64,000 bases of DNA from Bacteroidales bacterium (GCA_017395365.1 JAFPUN010000003.1:354421-418420), one strand, 5' to 3'. Counted from the first letter of the stretch, positions 24,711 through 34,300 are shown. The notes: generated by a model from the sequence alone, not told the origin. Numbers and translations: made by a program.

Positions 24711-24747
24711 AATTTAAGATTCAAAATTCAAAATTGGGTTTGTAGTG

Positions 24748-24878
24748 GAGATTCCCTTTGGGAATGGAGAACTTTTTGTTTAGTTAACCGCGGCGGAAAG
24801 AACAAGTTACCAATTCGTAGCATTACCAACCGCCGCATTTCACGATTAATGCTTCGCTCCATTCCCATAGGGAATCTC
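24748..24878. repeat. ~131-bp structured palindromic element, copy 2 (family II)
   Basis: GAGATTCCCTTTGGGAATGGAG-type hairpin (24748-24769) is mirrored at 24857-24878. GCGGCGG (24790-24796) pairs with CCGCCGC (24830-24836) around ATTCGTAG, and CGATTAAT lies before the right arm. It matches copy 1 at 2175-2304 in order, spacing and orientation toward the downstream minus-strand gene. It lies between the HYC_CC_PP gene and the TonB receptor gene. No gene is seen in this gap. Confidence 0.78.
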
Positions 24879-24898
24879 GTGGGGTTAGTACGAACGAA

Positions 24899-25363
24899 TT
24901 AGAAAACCAAAGGATTAATCTTCAACGAAGAAAAGAATACAATCCGTTCTTGCCCGGAAAGAAACTTGAGCGCTTTCTTCGGTGAATGGTTGTCGAAGAT
25001 TTGTCGCACTTGAACGAGAACTTCATTTAAGTCAAGATGTGACAAAAGATAATATTGCAAACTGATAATCAGTTGTTTCTCTGGCGAATAAACAAATTTG
25101 TCGGTGAATTGTATCTTGCTGTCGTAATCGTCGCAGCAACCCTTGGCATCGAAATGCGTCGCCATGGGATGATGCTCGTGGTGTTCCTCGCTGCATTGGG
25201 CGTGACCGAAGCATTGCGCATGCATTGGCGAACCCATTCCGATGTGACTCGTCATCGTGTGGCTCGACGTGCAATAATGAAAGCACACGTCCCATCCGAA
25301 TGAGACAAACAGCACGGCAAAGGCCATCAAGAGGGAACCGATTTGCAACAATCGCTTTTTCAT
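24899..25363 (-). CDS. HYC_CC_PP family exported protein
   Basis: About 154 residues from the start MKKRLLQIG; a TTG 93 bases upstream only adds an unlikely polar leader. The N-terminal signal (SLLMAFAVLFVSFGWDV) is followed by CFHYC, then a His/Met/Cys-rich stretch (SSHTMTSHIGMGS, QCFGHAQCSEEHHEHHP) and GCCDDYDSKIQFTD, the CC motif of this family. The composition suggests binding of copper or another soft metal, probably in the periplasm; no biochemical role is established for the family. It sits just upstream of the TonB receptor gene on the same strand. Confidence 0.82.
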   Translation of the reverse strand: MKKRLLQIGSLLMAFAVLFVSFGWDVCFHYCTSSHTMTSHIGMGSPMHAQCFGHAQCSEEHHEHHPMATHFDAKGCCDDYDSKIQFTDKFVYSPEKQLIISLQYYLLSHLDLNEVLVQVRQIFDNHSPKKALKFLSGQERIVFFSSLKINPLVF

Positions 25364-25456
25364 GGGCGCAAAAATAGGAAAAAACTGCGAATTTGACGAA
25401 TTTTGCGAATTATCGGGCATGGCTGTTTCGACGTTTCCTTTGAAAAAGTGTAACAA

Positions 25457-26764
25457 CTACTCCACCTGCCGCGCCTTCAGCGCTTCCTTGAAGGCAAACA
25501 AGGGCAGATTCTCCACCCAGCCTTGGTCGATGTGGTTTTGCATCGAGAGGCGCAAGGCCTTCAGTTCGGGATGCGACTCCATGAACGTCTTCAGCGACTT
25601 CGACTGCAAGTTCACCTCCGCCTTCACCTCGACGGGATAAACCGCCTCGCCCATCTGTATGGCAAAGTCGATTTCGATGGTCGAATTGTCGACGCTGTGG
25701 TAATAAACCGGCATTCCCATGGTGGCCAACTGCGTGTAGACAAACAGCTCCGTGAACGCGCCTTTGTATTCCTTAAAAATGTCGTTGCCGATGAGCACCA
25801 ACGACGACGGGGCACCCACCATCGCGCCCATTAGCCCCACGTCGAGGGTGAACAGCTTGAAAGCCGAGAAATCCTCGTAGAACTTGAGCGGCATCTTGAT
25901 GTCGCTCACCCGATTCACCTTATACACCAAGCCCGCATCAATGAGCCATTGGATGGCATCTTCGTATTGAGTGGCACGTGCGCCTTTCTTCAAGGCACCA
26001 TAAATGAATTTCTTGTTGTCCTTGGCCAACTGCGCCGGGATGCTGTCCCACACCATATTGATACGCGGCACCTCATTGGCGGGTGCGTGTTTCGAGAAGT
26101 CGTAGCGATAGGCCGACAAAATCCTTTCCTGTATCTGCCGCACCTCTTGCAGGCCACGCCCTTCACTATAGGCCAACACAGCCTCGGGCATTCCGCCCAC
26201 ATAATAGTATTGCCGCAACAAGTCGATGTAATTGTCGCTTAAGGTATTGATGATGTCCCAATCCTGTTCTTGGAGCGTTTTTAGAAGGTTGTGTTTTCCC
26301 AAGGCCACAAGGAACTCTTCGTATGTCATGGGAAACATCCGCATCATATCCACCTTCCCGACGGGAAACGAGGCGTTTCCGTGAAGCGAGATACCCAACA
26401 GCGATCCTGCCACAACAATGTGATATTGAGGCATTTCCTCTTGGAAATACTTTAATGCTTCCAAAGCTGCCGGACATTCCTGGATTTCGTCGAGGATGAT
26501 GAGTGTGTCGGCGGGCGTGATGTCGGTTTCGGTGTGGGCCGAAAGCAGGCGGATGAGCCTTTCGGCACTACCGCCTTCGTTGAAAAACTGCCGTGCTTTT
26601 TCGTCGCGGTCAAAACTGACGTGCACCGTCTGGGCATATTCCAAGCGCCCGAATTCTTTCAGGATGTAGGTTTTGCCCACTTGCCTTGCTCCTTGCAGAA
26701 TAAGCGGTTTCCTGTTTGCGCTTTGTTTCCAACGTCTTAAATCCTCAATAACAGCTCTATACAT
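25457..26764 (-). CDS. AAA_14/DUF4143 ATP-binding protein
   Basis: 435 residues from the start MYRAVIEDLRRW. Walker A GARQVGKTY is at ~25-33, Walker B TLIILDEIQE at ~88-97, and GSLLGISLHG follows as sensor region; the C-terminal DUF4143 domain has KVNRVSDIKMPLKFY...FKLFTLDVGLMGA and a nuclease-like DFAIQMGEAVYPVEVKAE. These ATPases are common, often strain-variable genes with unknown targets; the C-terminal PVEVK motif resembles PD-(D/E)xK folds, which is known for the family. The frame stays open upstream to 26833, but that part would encode duplicated SRQKKC from a direct repeat. Three 33-bp-spaced repeats overlap its promoter. Confidence 0.88.
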   Translation of the reverse strand: MYRAVIEDLRRWKQSANRKPLILQGARQVGKTYILKEFGRLEYAQTVHVSFDRDEKARQFFNEGGSAERLIRLLSAHTETDITPADTLIILDEIQECPAALEALKYFQEEMPQYHIVVAGSLLGISLHGNASFPVGKVDMMRMFPMTYEEFLVALGKHNLLKTLQEQDWDIINTLSDNYIDLLRQYYYVGGMPEAVLAYSEGRGLQEVRQIQERILSAYRYDFSKHAPANEVPRINMVWDSIPAQLAKDNKKFIYGALKKGARATQYEDAIQWLIDAGLVYKVNRVSDIKMPLKFYEDFSAFKLFTLDVGLMGAMVGAPSSLVLIGNDIFKEYKGAFTELFVYTQLATMGMPVYYHSVDNSTIEIDFAIQMGEAVYPVEVKAEVNLQSKSLKTFMESHPELKALRLSMQNHIDQGWVENLPLFAFKEALKARQVE

Positions 26765-26776
26765 AATTCCATGACA

Positions 26777-26856
26777 TTTTTTCTGACGACTTTTCGCTGC
26801 AAAGATACATTTTTTCTGACGACTTTTCAGCAAAACATGACACTTTTTCTGACGAG
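26777..26856. repeat. Three direct repeats TTTTTCTGACGA with 33-bp spacing at the AAA_14 promoter
   Basis: TTTTTTCTGACGAC begins at about 26777 and 26810, and TTTTTCTGACGAG at 26844. The spacing between equivalent bases is exactly 33 in both intervals. A -7 element (TATCTTTG on the minus strand, 26800-26807) lies between the first two. They are placed as an operator or as a triplicated insertion. Confidence 0.75.
26800..26807 (-). promoter_or_regulatory. -7 promoter element for the AAA_14 gene
   Basis: The minus strand reads TATCTTTG then CAGCG, a full match to TAnnTTTG, with TTTTG about 22 bases upstream as the -33 element. It lies 36 bases before the start codon and between two of the direct repeats. 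Confidence 0.6.
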
Positions 26857-26907
26857 TTTACAAAAATAATTCCGTAATTTCGCCGAAAACTTTAAATCTA
26901 TAGCGAT

Positions 26908-27549
26908 ATGGCCGACGGATACTTGGAAAAACGTTATGAAGAGGTCTTTGGCGCGGGCGCCAAGAAGACCGTGGTGAAACATACCTCCGTGGAAACCCTG
27001 ATGGAGAAAAACCGCAGTTATCGCGGCTACCAGAAGGACTTTGTGGTGAAGCGCGACATGTTGGAGCGCATCGTGGCGGTGAACACCAAAATCGCCTCGG
27101 CAAAGAACCAGCAGGTGCTTCGTTTCAAGTTGGTGACTAAAGAAACGGGAGCAGAAAACATCATTCAAAACATGAAACTCGGAGGTTTACTGCCCGAATT
27201 GCATCTCCCCTTCCCTGGCACCGAGCCCGAGGCATTCATCATCATTTGCAGCACGATACCCGAAAACAAGTTTGTTGACATCGACCTCGGCATCGCGGCG
27301 CAAAGCATGCTGCTGAAAGCCACCGAGATGGGCTTGAACGGCATCATGATTGGCGCTTTCAACAAGGCGAAGATTACCGAGACTTTCAAACTGCCCTACG
27401 AACCGCTGTTGATTTTGGCCATCGGCAAAGGCAACGAGAAAATCAAGTTGCAGCCCGTGGATGCAGGGGAAAAACTGGCATATTACCGCGATGAACAAGG
27501 CGTGCAGTTTGTGCCGAAGATTCGGTGGGAGCAGTTGATTATTGAATAG
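26908..27549 (+). CDS. Nitroreductase family protein
   Basis: 213 residues with the nitroreductase/FMN fold: RSYRGYQKDFVVKRDMLERIV near residue 36-56 is the N-terminal flavin-binding segment, and VDIDLGIAAQSMLLKATEMGLNGIMIGAFNKAKI (residues ~113-146) is the conserved dimer/FMN region. Cytoplasmic and probably a NAD(P)H-dependent FMN oxidoreductase; the substrate is unknown. The gene is divergent from the AAA_14 gene across the 33-bp repeats. The 107-base gap after it holds only the TTGTAGGGCTGTC palindrome. Confidence 0.85.
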   Translation: MADGYLEKRYEEVFGAGAKKTVVKHTSVETLMEKNRSYRGYQKDFVVKRDMLERIVAVNTKIASAKNQQVLRFKLVTKETGAENIIQNMKLGGLLPELHLPFPGTEPEAFIIICSTIPENKFVDIDLGIAAQSMLLKATEMGLNGIMIGAFNKAKITETFKLPYEPLLILAIGKGNEKIKLQPVDAGEKLAYYRDEQGVQFVPKIRWEQLIIE

Positions 27550-27551
27550 GC

Positions 27552-27649
27552 TTGTAGGGCTGTCACACCGTGGCAGCCGCATTGGGTTTTCCCGTCATGC
27601 GGCTGCCGTGATACGACAGCCCTACAAGCGTGGTACGACAGCCCTACAA
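27552..27649. repeat. TTGTAGGGCTGTC palindromic repeat
   Basis: TTGTAGGGCTGTC (27552-27564) is mirrored by GACAGCCCTACAA (27615-27627), and inside GGCAGCCGCA pairs with TGCGGCTGCC. A third half unit, TACGACAGCCCTACAA, follows at 27634-27649. It separates the convergent nitroreductase and M56 genes and has no T tract, so it is a repeat more than a terminator. Confidence 0.8.
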
Positions 27650-27656
27650 ACACTGA

Positions 27657-29615
27657 TCATTTCACCTCTTTCTTGAACACAATCTGTTCAATGCCAATAT
27701 CATTTTTAAAATCATAGAAACTGACAGTGATGCTTCCATCTTTGTTGATGAGGAAACCGTAAGGAGGCATCGGCTCATCACCCAACTCACCGCCATCGGG
27801 ATTTGTGGGCTGAATGGAACCTGATGACTTGCCGTCAAAGGTATAGGTAAAGGGCAGACCTACATCTTCGAAGTCCACTTTGGCTATTTCGTTCTTCTTC
27901 TGTGAGGTCAGGGTCATGACGAAATAACCCGTCGTCTTGGATTCAAATTCCATGTTCATCTTCATGGTATAGGTGACACCATCTTTCTTGCCCGTACCTT
28001 CACCCATATAGAGGGTGTTTTCGAGGCCTTTCGACGATGGACCATCATCCAGCTTAAAGTTGATAGGCATCATGTAGCTGACACGAACGGGCTTGCCTTC
28101 TTGTATTCCAGGCTTCCATTTCGGCATGCCTTTGATGACGCGGACGGCCTCTTCATCGCAACCGCCGCCAATTCCGCGCAACACTTTCACATTTGATACA
28201 CTACCATCCTTTTCGATAACAAAACTGACAAACACTCGGCCTTCGATATTCTTGTCTATTGCTGCTTCCGGATACTTGATGTTTCCAGCAATAGACTTCA
28301 TCATGGCTTCCGCGCCGCCTGGGAATTCAGGCATCTCTTCAACGGTTTGATAGACAGTGTCTTCTTCGGATGTGGCTATGTCAAGCAGTTGTTCAAAAAG
28401 ATGTTCGGAAAGGGTGAATGTAAACGGTTCAATGCTGTATGTTGAAGTATCGCCTCTTCTTTCCGTTTCAGTAATGAAGAAATTGTTGCGAGGCGTTCCA
28501 TCAGCATTGTAAGAGGTGATAGTCAGTTTTTTGCATGGCTCTCCCGTCTCTGGTTGGAAACCATTCGAAGTCTCGAACTTGACATAGGAACCATCATCAG
28601 CAAAAAAGACAGTATCTTTCAATTGCATTGGGGCACCATCATCGTCAAAGATTTCGAACTGACCCATTTCAACCGTGATGGGTTTGTCGACGGCTTTCTT
28701 TTCCTGTGCCGTCACTTTCGTGTTGGCAATCATTAGGATAGCCAGCACTGGCAATGTAGCCAAGAGCCTCCACCAGAGGCCCTTGGCCTTTTCGTTTCTT
28801 GTAATCATCTTGATTCTTTTTTTGGTAAGGATTAAACTGAAGTTATTGCTCATTCCGCTGAAGTCGACAGCCGTGCACTGCTGCAGGATCAGCATCATGT
28901 AGTTCTTTTTGTCAACACCTGTGGCCACCACATCGCGGTCGGCTTGGTATTCGTGAAGGCTCTGCAATTCCTTCTTGTACAGATAAATAAATGGGTTGAA
29001 CCATTGCAGAATCATCATCACCTCGGCGAAGAGGATGTCCCAAGAATGGTGGTGGGCGATGTGGCTCATCTCGTGCCGCATGATGTCGGGGTCCACATTT
29101 TCACTGGGGAAAAAGGCATAACGGAAGAAGGAGAACGAGCCTTGTTCCTTGCCAGTGAACACCGCTGTGAAACCATTCATCTTACGCTTCGGCGAACGGA
29201 TGATAAGCGCTACGAGTCTCCCCAACTTGATGAGAAACAACAATGTCATCACGACGACACCTAATAGATAAATGCCACCAATCACTTGCCACACACTGAA
29301 ACGCGATGGCGTGGCATCGGTGGTCACCGTCACTTCCGGCAAAACGGGCTGACCGTCGGGCGTGACGATGACTTCGTTCAGCATCATGCCATTGAACATG
29401 TTCTGCTTCAAGGTCGCCATTTGAGGCACTTCAATTCCAGAGAGCAGACCGAGCAAGGGCATGGCCAAGGCCAACAGCATGCTCGTCAGCAAGAAAAAGC
29501 GGTTGAAATACAGCCGGTTGCTGTTGCGAAACAAAAAGCGATACACCAACCAAAGCACCGCAACGGTGGCTGCGATGGGCAGCAGATGACCGATGATTAA
29601 TTCTTGTGCGTTCAT
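27657..29615 (-). CDS. M56 (BlaR1-type) membrane peptidase with TonB C-terminal domain
   Basis: 652 residues. Four N-terminal helices (about 10-27, 39-60, 108-130 and a later one at ~290-310) surround an M56 metallopeptidase domain with HEMSH at 181-185 (zinc ligands and catalytic Glu) and ELQSLHEYQADRDVV as third-ligand helix. After the last helix comes an external region with a TonB C-terminal domain (PEFPGGAEAMMKSIAGNIKYPEAA...GRVFVSFVIEKDGSVSNVKVLRGIG, residues ~425-525) and an extra C-terminal domain of ~120 residues. BlaR1-like proteins sense a signal and trigger loss of the BlaI repressor, encoded just upstream here. In Bacteroidetes the ligand is mostly unknown; the TonB domain is common in this clade. 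Confidence 0.9.
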   Translation of the reverse strand: MNAQELIIGHLLPIAATVAVLWLVYRFLFRNSNRLYFNRFFLLTSMLLALAMPLLGLLSGIEVPQMATLKQNMFNGMMLNEVIVTPDGQPVLPEVTVTTDATPSRFSVWQVIGGIYLLGVVVMTLLFLIKLGRLVALIIRSPKRKMNGFTAVFTGKEQGSFSFFRYAFFPSENVDPDIMRHEMSHIAHHHSWDILFAEVMMILQWFNPFIYLYKKELQSLHEYQADRDVVATGVDKKNYMMLILQQCTAVDFSGMSNNFSLILTKKRIKMITRNEKAKGLWWRLLATLPVLAILMIANTKVTAQEKKAVDKPITVEMGQFEIFDDDGAPMQLKDTVFFADDGSYVKFETSNGFQPETGEPCKKLTITSYNADGTPRNNFFITETERRGDTSTYSIEPFTFTLSEHLFEQLLDIATSEEDTVYQTVEEMPEFPGGAEAMMKSIAGNIKYPEAAIDKNIEGRVFVSFVIEKDGSVSNVKVLRGIGGGCDEEAVRVIKGMPKWKPGIQEGKPVRVSYMMPINFKLDDGPSSKGLENTLYMGEGTGKKDGVTYTMKMNMEFESKTTGYFVMTLTSQKKNEIAKVDFEDVGLPFTYTFDGKSSGSIQPTNPDGGELGDEPMPPYGFLINKDGSITVSFYDFKNDIGIEQIVFKKEVK

Positions 29616-29618
29616 GGC

Positions 29619-29993
29619 TTATTTCCTTTCTTCGGTTATGGCTTCGTCGATCACTTTTTTCAGGGCTTCCAGCTCTTCGAGGCTGAAATTCTCCTTTTTG
29701 GCGAAGGCCGAAACGAGGTCTAAATAGGAATTGTTGAAGTAGCGTTCCACCACGCTGCCGAGATAGCGCTGCGAGTATTCCTCCTTGCTGATGGCAGCCG
29801 AGTAGCGGTTGGCGCGACAGAAGGTCTCGTGCTTCACGAAGCCCTTGTTTTCCAAGATCTTGATGACGGTCAGCACGGTGTTGTAGGCCGGCTTGGGTTC
29901 GGGGAAGGCCGCCATAATCTCGTTGGCGAAGCCCTGGCCGATACTCCAGATGACTTGCATCACTTGTTCCTCTCCTTTGGTTAACTCTTTCAT
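29619..29993 (-). CDS. BlaI/MecI/CopY family repressor
   Basis: 124 residues, the standard length. The winged helix at the N-terminus (KGEEQVMQVIWSIGQGFANEIMAAFP, then AYNTVLTVIKILENKGFVKHE as recognition helix) and the C-terminal dimer helices (LGSVVERYFNNSYLDLVSAFAKKENFSLEELEALKKVI) are complete. Such repressors are removed by proteolysis when the partner M56 sensor is active. The gene stands 3 bases upstream of the M56 gene, which fits co-expression and self-control. Confidence 0.93.
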   Translation of the reverse strand: MKELTKGEEQVMQVIWSIGQGFANEIMAAFPEPKPAYNTVLTVIKILENKGFVKHETFCRANRYSAAISKEEYSQRYLGSVVERYFNNSYLDLVSAFAKKENFSLEELEALKKVIDEAITEERK

Positions 29994-30014
29994 ATTCTTT
30001 GTTTTTATGATGAA

Positions 30015-31028
30015 TCAATAGTTGATGTTCATGGTTTTGCTGATTTGGATCAGGCGCATTCTTTCTTCATCCGACAGCACGAAATCATTGTCACGCAAGA
30101 TAAGGATGTCCATCTCAGGCTTTTCCACGAGTTCCCACGGGAAACGTTCCAGCAGGTTGTGCTCGGCATCGAACTCGTAAAGCGCTTTCATCTTCGACAA
30201 ATCAGGCAAGTCCAACAGATGGTTGAAACCTACGCCAAACCTTTCGATGGAATCCATCTCCGTAATCCATTCTGGAATGAAATGTAACTCGTTGTGATGG
30301 ATATAGAAATATTTCAGGCGTTTCAAGTTACGCAAAGTGTCGGGAATTTCCTTGATTTGGTTGAACGACAGGAAAAGTTGCTGCAGGTTGTCCATGTCGC
30401 CGATGAAATCAGGGATTTCCGTGATGTTGTTCTTGTAGAAATCCAAGTGCTTCAAATTCTTGAAACCAGCCAATTCCTCGGGGATGGTCTCAAACGCGTT
30501 GTCATAGAAAATCAAGTATCTGGCTTGTTTCAGATTGGCGAACGACTTGGGCAAGGTGCTGATTTGATTCTTGGATAAATTAAGGCTTTCGCAACGCAGC
30601 ACACCAATATTGTCGGGGAGTTTCTTGATGCCATTGCCCGCCAACAGGACGTCTTCTACCTTCGACAAACGGCGTATATCCCGTCTTTTCAGGTTCAATT
30701 TGTTGAAGTTCAAGTTGATTTCCTCAAGACTATCCAGCGAAGTGAGCCATCTGGGAATGTGTTTGATCTGGTTGCCTTCCAGATTCAGTCGATGCAGAGT
30801 CTTGCAATGTTTGATGCTCGATGGAATACGGTCAAGGCCGCAGTTGGTCAGCGAGAGCACCTCGATCTTATTGTCTTTGGGAATGTCAAGACCGTATACT
30901 TCGGCCCTGACGACTTCAAACATAGTCACCGAATCAGGGACATAAGTCACATACTTGGCTCGTTGAGTCGCGCATGAGGTGAATAATCCCATCACCATTA
31001 ATAATACTATGTGTCGTTTGATAGCCAT
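30015..31028 (-). CDS. Leucine-rich-repeat lipoprotein
   Basis: 337 residues. The lipobox LFTSC puts the lipid cysteine at residue 19. From about residue 55 to 310 there are ten or so LRRs of 22-23 residues in the bacterial pattern L..L.L..N.I..IP..L..L (for example LHRLNLEGNQIKHIPRWLTSLDSLEEINLNFN). Such proteins bind other proteins through the concave face; the partner is unknown. It is likely anchored to a membrane facing the periplasm. The gene lies 21 bases upstream of blaI on the same strand and could belong to the same transcript. Confidence 0.87.
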   Translation of the reverse strand: MAIKRHIVLLMVMGLFTSCATQRAKYVTYVPDSVTMFEVVRAEVYGLDIPKDNKIEVLSLTNCGLDRIPSSIKHCKTLHRLNLEGNQIKHIPRWLTSLDSLEEINLNFNKLNLKRRDIRRLSKVEDVLLAGNGIKKLPDNIGVLRCESLNLSKNQISTLPKSFANLKQARYLIFYDNAFETIPEELAGFKNLKHLDFYKNNITEIPDFIGDMDNLQQLFLSFNQIKEIPDTLRNLKRLKYFYIHHNELHFIPEWITEMDSIERFGVGFNHLLDLPDLSKMKALYEFDAEHNLLERFPWELVEKPEMDILILRDNDFVLSDEERMRLIQISKTMNINY

Positions 31029-31048
31029 TTTGGTAAGTCTTGACGCTG

Positions 31049-31056
31049 CAAATATA
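31049..31056 (-). promoter_or_regulatory. -7 promoter element for the LRR lipoprotein gene
   Basis: The minus strand reads TATATTTG followed by CAGCG, matching TAnnTTTG, 20 bases before the start codon. The rest of the 228-base gap to the tRNA (31057-31233) is A/T-rich with nothing else recognised. Confidence 0.5.
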
Positions 31057-31233
31057 GATAACTTTTTGAATATACAACTAAAAAATTAGTTTAATTATTG
31101 TATTTTTCGGTAAAAATTTTCTATATATTTGATTTTCAATAGATTTTAAATAATTATTTTTGAAAGATTTCTTGCGAAGCAATCCTTAAACCAGTTTTTT
31201 TCAGAAAAATGCATCTATTTTCCCAAATTGTTG

Positions 31234-31241
31234 TATTTTTG
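31234..31241 (+). promoter_or_regulatory. -7 promoter element for tRNA-Thr
   Basis: TATTTTTG followed by CAGCC lies 15 bases before the tRNA 5' end and matches TAnnTTTG. Confidence 0.5.
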
Positions 31242-31256
31242 CAGCCGCAAAGAGAA

Positions 31257-31329
<73 letters not shown>

Positions 31330-31332
31330 CAG

Positions 31333-31376
31333 GATACAAAAAAATGAGAACCTGCAGGTTCTCATTTTTTTGTATC
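31333..31376 (+). terminator. Perfect 44-bp palindrome: tRNA-Thr terminator
   Basis: GATACAAAAAAATGAGAACC and its complement meet at CTGCAG, and the distal arm carries TTTTTTT. It follows the tRNA by 3 bases. Its end, TGTATC, merges with the -7 element of the next gene. Confidence 0.85.
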
Positions 31377-31380
31377 TTTG
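31373..31380 (+). promoter_or_regulatory. -7 promoter element for the DUF4175 gene, overlapping the terminator
   Basis: TATCTTTG starts inside the last 4 bases of the tRNA terminator palindrome and ends 8 bases before the ATG at 31389. The expected start point leaves a very short or no leader. Confidence 0.5.
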
Positions 31381-31388
31381 CGCCTGCT

Positions 31389-34300
31389 ATGTCTGCACCA
31401 AACAAATTGATAGAGAAAATCGAAGGCTTCACGCGGAAGTACTACCTCAACCGCTTGATACAAGGCGTGTTGGTGGGTGCCGTGTTGTGGATTGTCTTCT
31501 ATCTGCTCATCAACGGTCTGGAATACTTCTCTTGGTTTCCGCCCAAGGGGCGTTTTGTGCTTTTGCTGTTTTTGCTAGCTGGTAGCGCTTTTGTTTTGGT
31601 GTACCATTTTCTCATCCCACTCGTCAACCTCATAAGATTCCGAAAAAAGATGTCGGTGGAACAAGCCTCGGTGATGATCGGCAAGTTCTTCCCCGAAATC
31701 AAGGATAAATTGCTCAACACCATACAGTTGAGTAACCAAGCGGCCTCCGATACCGACAATGCCCTCTTGGCAGCCACTATTGAGCAGCGTAGTGCCCGCC
31801 TCTCCCCTATCCGATTCTCAGATGCCGTCGATTTGCGAGGCAATCTTAAATATCTCGGCATCTTTTTCGGTTCTCTCCTTATATTAATAGCATTAATGGT
31901 GTTTTTGCCTTCGTTTGCCGTGCAACCCACGCAGCGCATCGTCAACTACGAGCAGCATTTCGAGAAGCCCCTACCCTATCAGGTGGAAATCGAAAAGGAT
32001 GACATCGAGACCACCCAAGGCAAGGAAGTGAAGTTCAATATCCGCGTCACGGGCGACCGCATCCCCGACGCCTTCTATGTGAAGAGCGAACTAGGCCAAC
32101 AACTGATGACCAAAGGCTCGGCCAACGATTTCAGCTACACTTTCAAGAACTTGTTCAACGATTTGACTTTTAATGTCATTGGCGGAGAATATACCAGCCG
32201 CCCCCTGCATATCACCGTACACCCCAACCCCACCCTACTCTCCTACCGCTGCGAGTTACGCTATCCGCCTTATATCCACCGTACCAACGAGACCCTGGAT
32301 GCCAAGACACGACTCATCGTCCCGCAAGGCACCCAACTCACTTTCAGTTTCACAACGCGCGACACAGAGCAAATGAACGTCAGCCGCGACTCACTCAACT
32401 CGACTTTGACCGCGAAGGACGATATTTTTGAATACCAATTTGTTGCCGCACAATCCACCAAGTTTGAAGTGCAGGTCGAAAACAGTTGGAACAGAACCAT
32501 CGAGCCCCTCCCCTTCTCCGTCGATGTGCTGCCCGATGCCTATCCCGACATCCGCGTCGAGTCGTTCGACGAGCAGCTTTCGACCGATGTCTATTTCTCC
32601 GGTCTCGTCACCGACGACTACGGCTTCAGCAAGCTGACCTTCAATTGCAAGGTCAAGGAACCCATCGAGAAAAACATTGTCAAAACGGTGCCTTTGGACC
32701 TTAAGCAAACGCGCTCGTCGTTTTTCTACCAGTTCAACATGGACAGCCTCGGCATCATGCCTGGACAGAACATGGAGGTCTATTTCGTGGTGTGGGACAA
32801 CGACGGCTTCCATGGACCCAAGTCGAAGCGTTCGGAGACCTTTACTTATTACAAGCCTTCGGAGTCGGCTTTGGACAGCATCGCAGACCAACAATCGGAA
32901 GACATCATGGAACGCCTGCAAGAGAAGTCGCAAGAGGCTGACAAACTGCAAGACGAAATCGAAAAGATGCTGCAAGACCTTATCCAGAAGAAAGACTTGG
33001 ATTGGTCGGACAAGGAAAAGATGAAAGACCTGCTCGAAAAACAGCAAAAGATCCAAGACGAATGGAACAAATTGCAAGAGGAGCAGGAAAAACTTGAGGA
33101 CTTCATGAAAGAACACGACTTGGGCAATGAAGACCTCATTAAAAAGCAGGAACAGATCAACAAACTCTTCGACGAGGTAATCCCCGAAGAGCTGAAGAAG
33201 ATGATGGAGCAAATCGACAAGTTGCTTGAAGAGATGCCGCGCGAGCAGATGCAACAGATGATGCAGGACATCAAGAAAAACAACCAGTCGATGCAGGAGC
33301 TCCTCGACCGCAACCTCTCGCTTTTGGAGCAACTGAAGATGGAAAAAGACCTCAACGACTTGGCCAATAAACTGGACAAACTTGGCGAGGAGTTACAGAA
33401 GCAAGAGGCTGAAAACCTGAATAAAGCAGGGGAGGAGAACGAACAAAAATCGGCCGAGGAAGCCAAAGAAGAGTTCGACAAGATGATGGACGAACTCGAC
33501 CAACTCCTGGAAAAGAACCAAGAGCTGCAGCAGCCCTTCGACATGCAAAAAGACGAAGAAATGCAGGAGAGCATCGACCAGGACTTGCAAGACGCCATGC
33601 AGAACGAGCAAAACAGCCAGCAGGAGCAATCGCAGCAAAACAAAAAGAATGCCGGCCAGAAGATGCAACAGATGGCGCAAAACATGATGTCGATGATGCA
33701 GATGCAAGGGATGCAACAGATGGCAGAAGACGCGCATTTGCTCCGTATATTGCTTGAGAATGTGGTACAAGCATCGCACGAGCAGGAAGCGCTCATGAAC
33801 GAGATTGGCAGAATGCGCACCGACGACCCGTCGTTGGTCGACAAGATCATCCATCAGAAGGAGGTCGCCGACAACTTCAATATGGTCCGCGACTCATTGC
33901 GCAGCATGGCCATGCGCCAGCCCATGATCCAAAACTTTGTCTTCGAAGAGTTGCATACCATTGAGAATCAGGCGGAAAACGCAATGAAGCAACTCAACGA
34001 CCTGAAACTCTCGCAAGCCACACGTCACCAACAGACCGCCATGATGTCGATGAATAACCTGGCACTGATGCTGGCCGAATCGTTAGAGAACATGGAAAAC
34101 AGCATGGAGTCAATGGGCATGCCGATGTCGTGCTCCATGCCCAAGCCAGGACAAGGACAACAGAGCATGCAAAAGATGCAGCAACTGCAACAACAGTTGA
34201 GTGAACAACTGAAGCAGATGCAACAGCAGATGGAGAAATCAGGGCAACAAATGCCCAATTCGATGAGTGAGGAGTTTGCCCGCATGGCCGCCGAACAGGA

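Noticed and set aside
27552-27627. Terminator for the nitroreductase and M56 genes
   Set aside because: The hairpin is strong but has no T tract on either strand and a further half-repeat follows, so it fits a dispersed repeat better.
33352-33850. Long minus-strand frames opposite the DUF4175 gene
   Set aside because: They are antisense to a Q/M/E-rich coiled coil, whose codons give long stop-free shadows.
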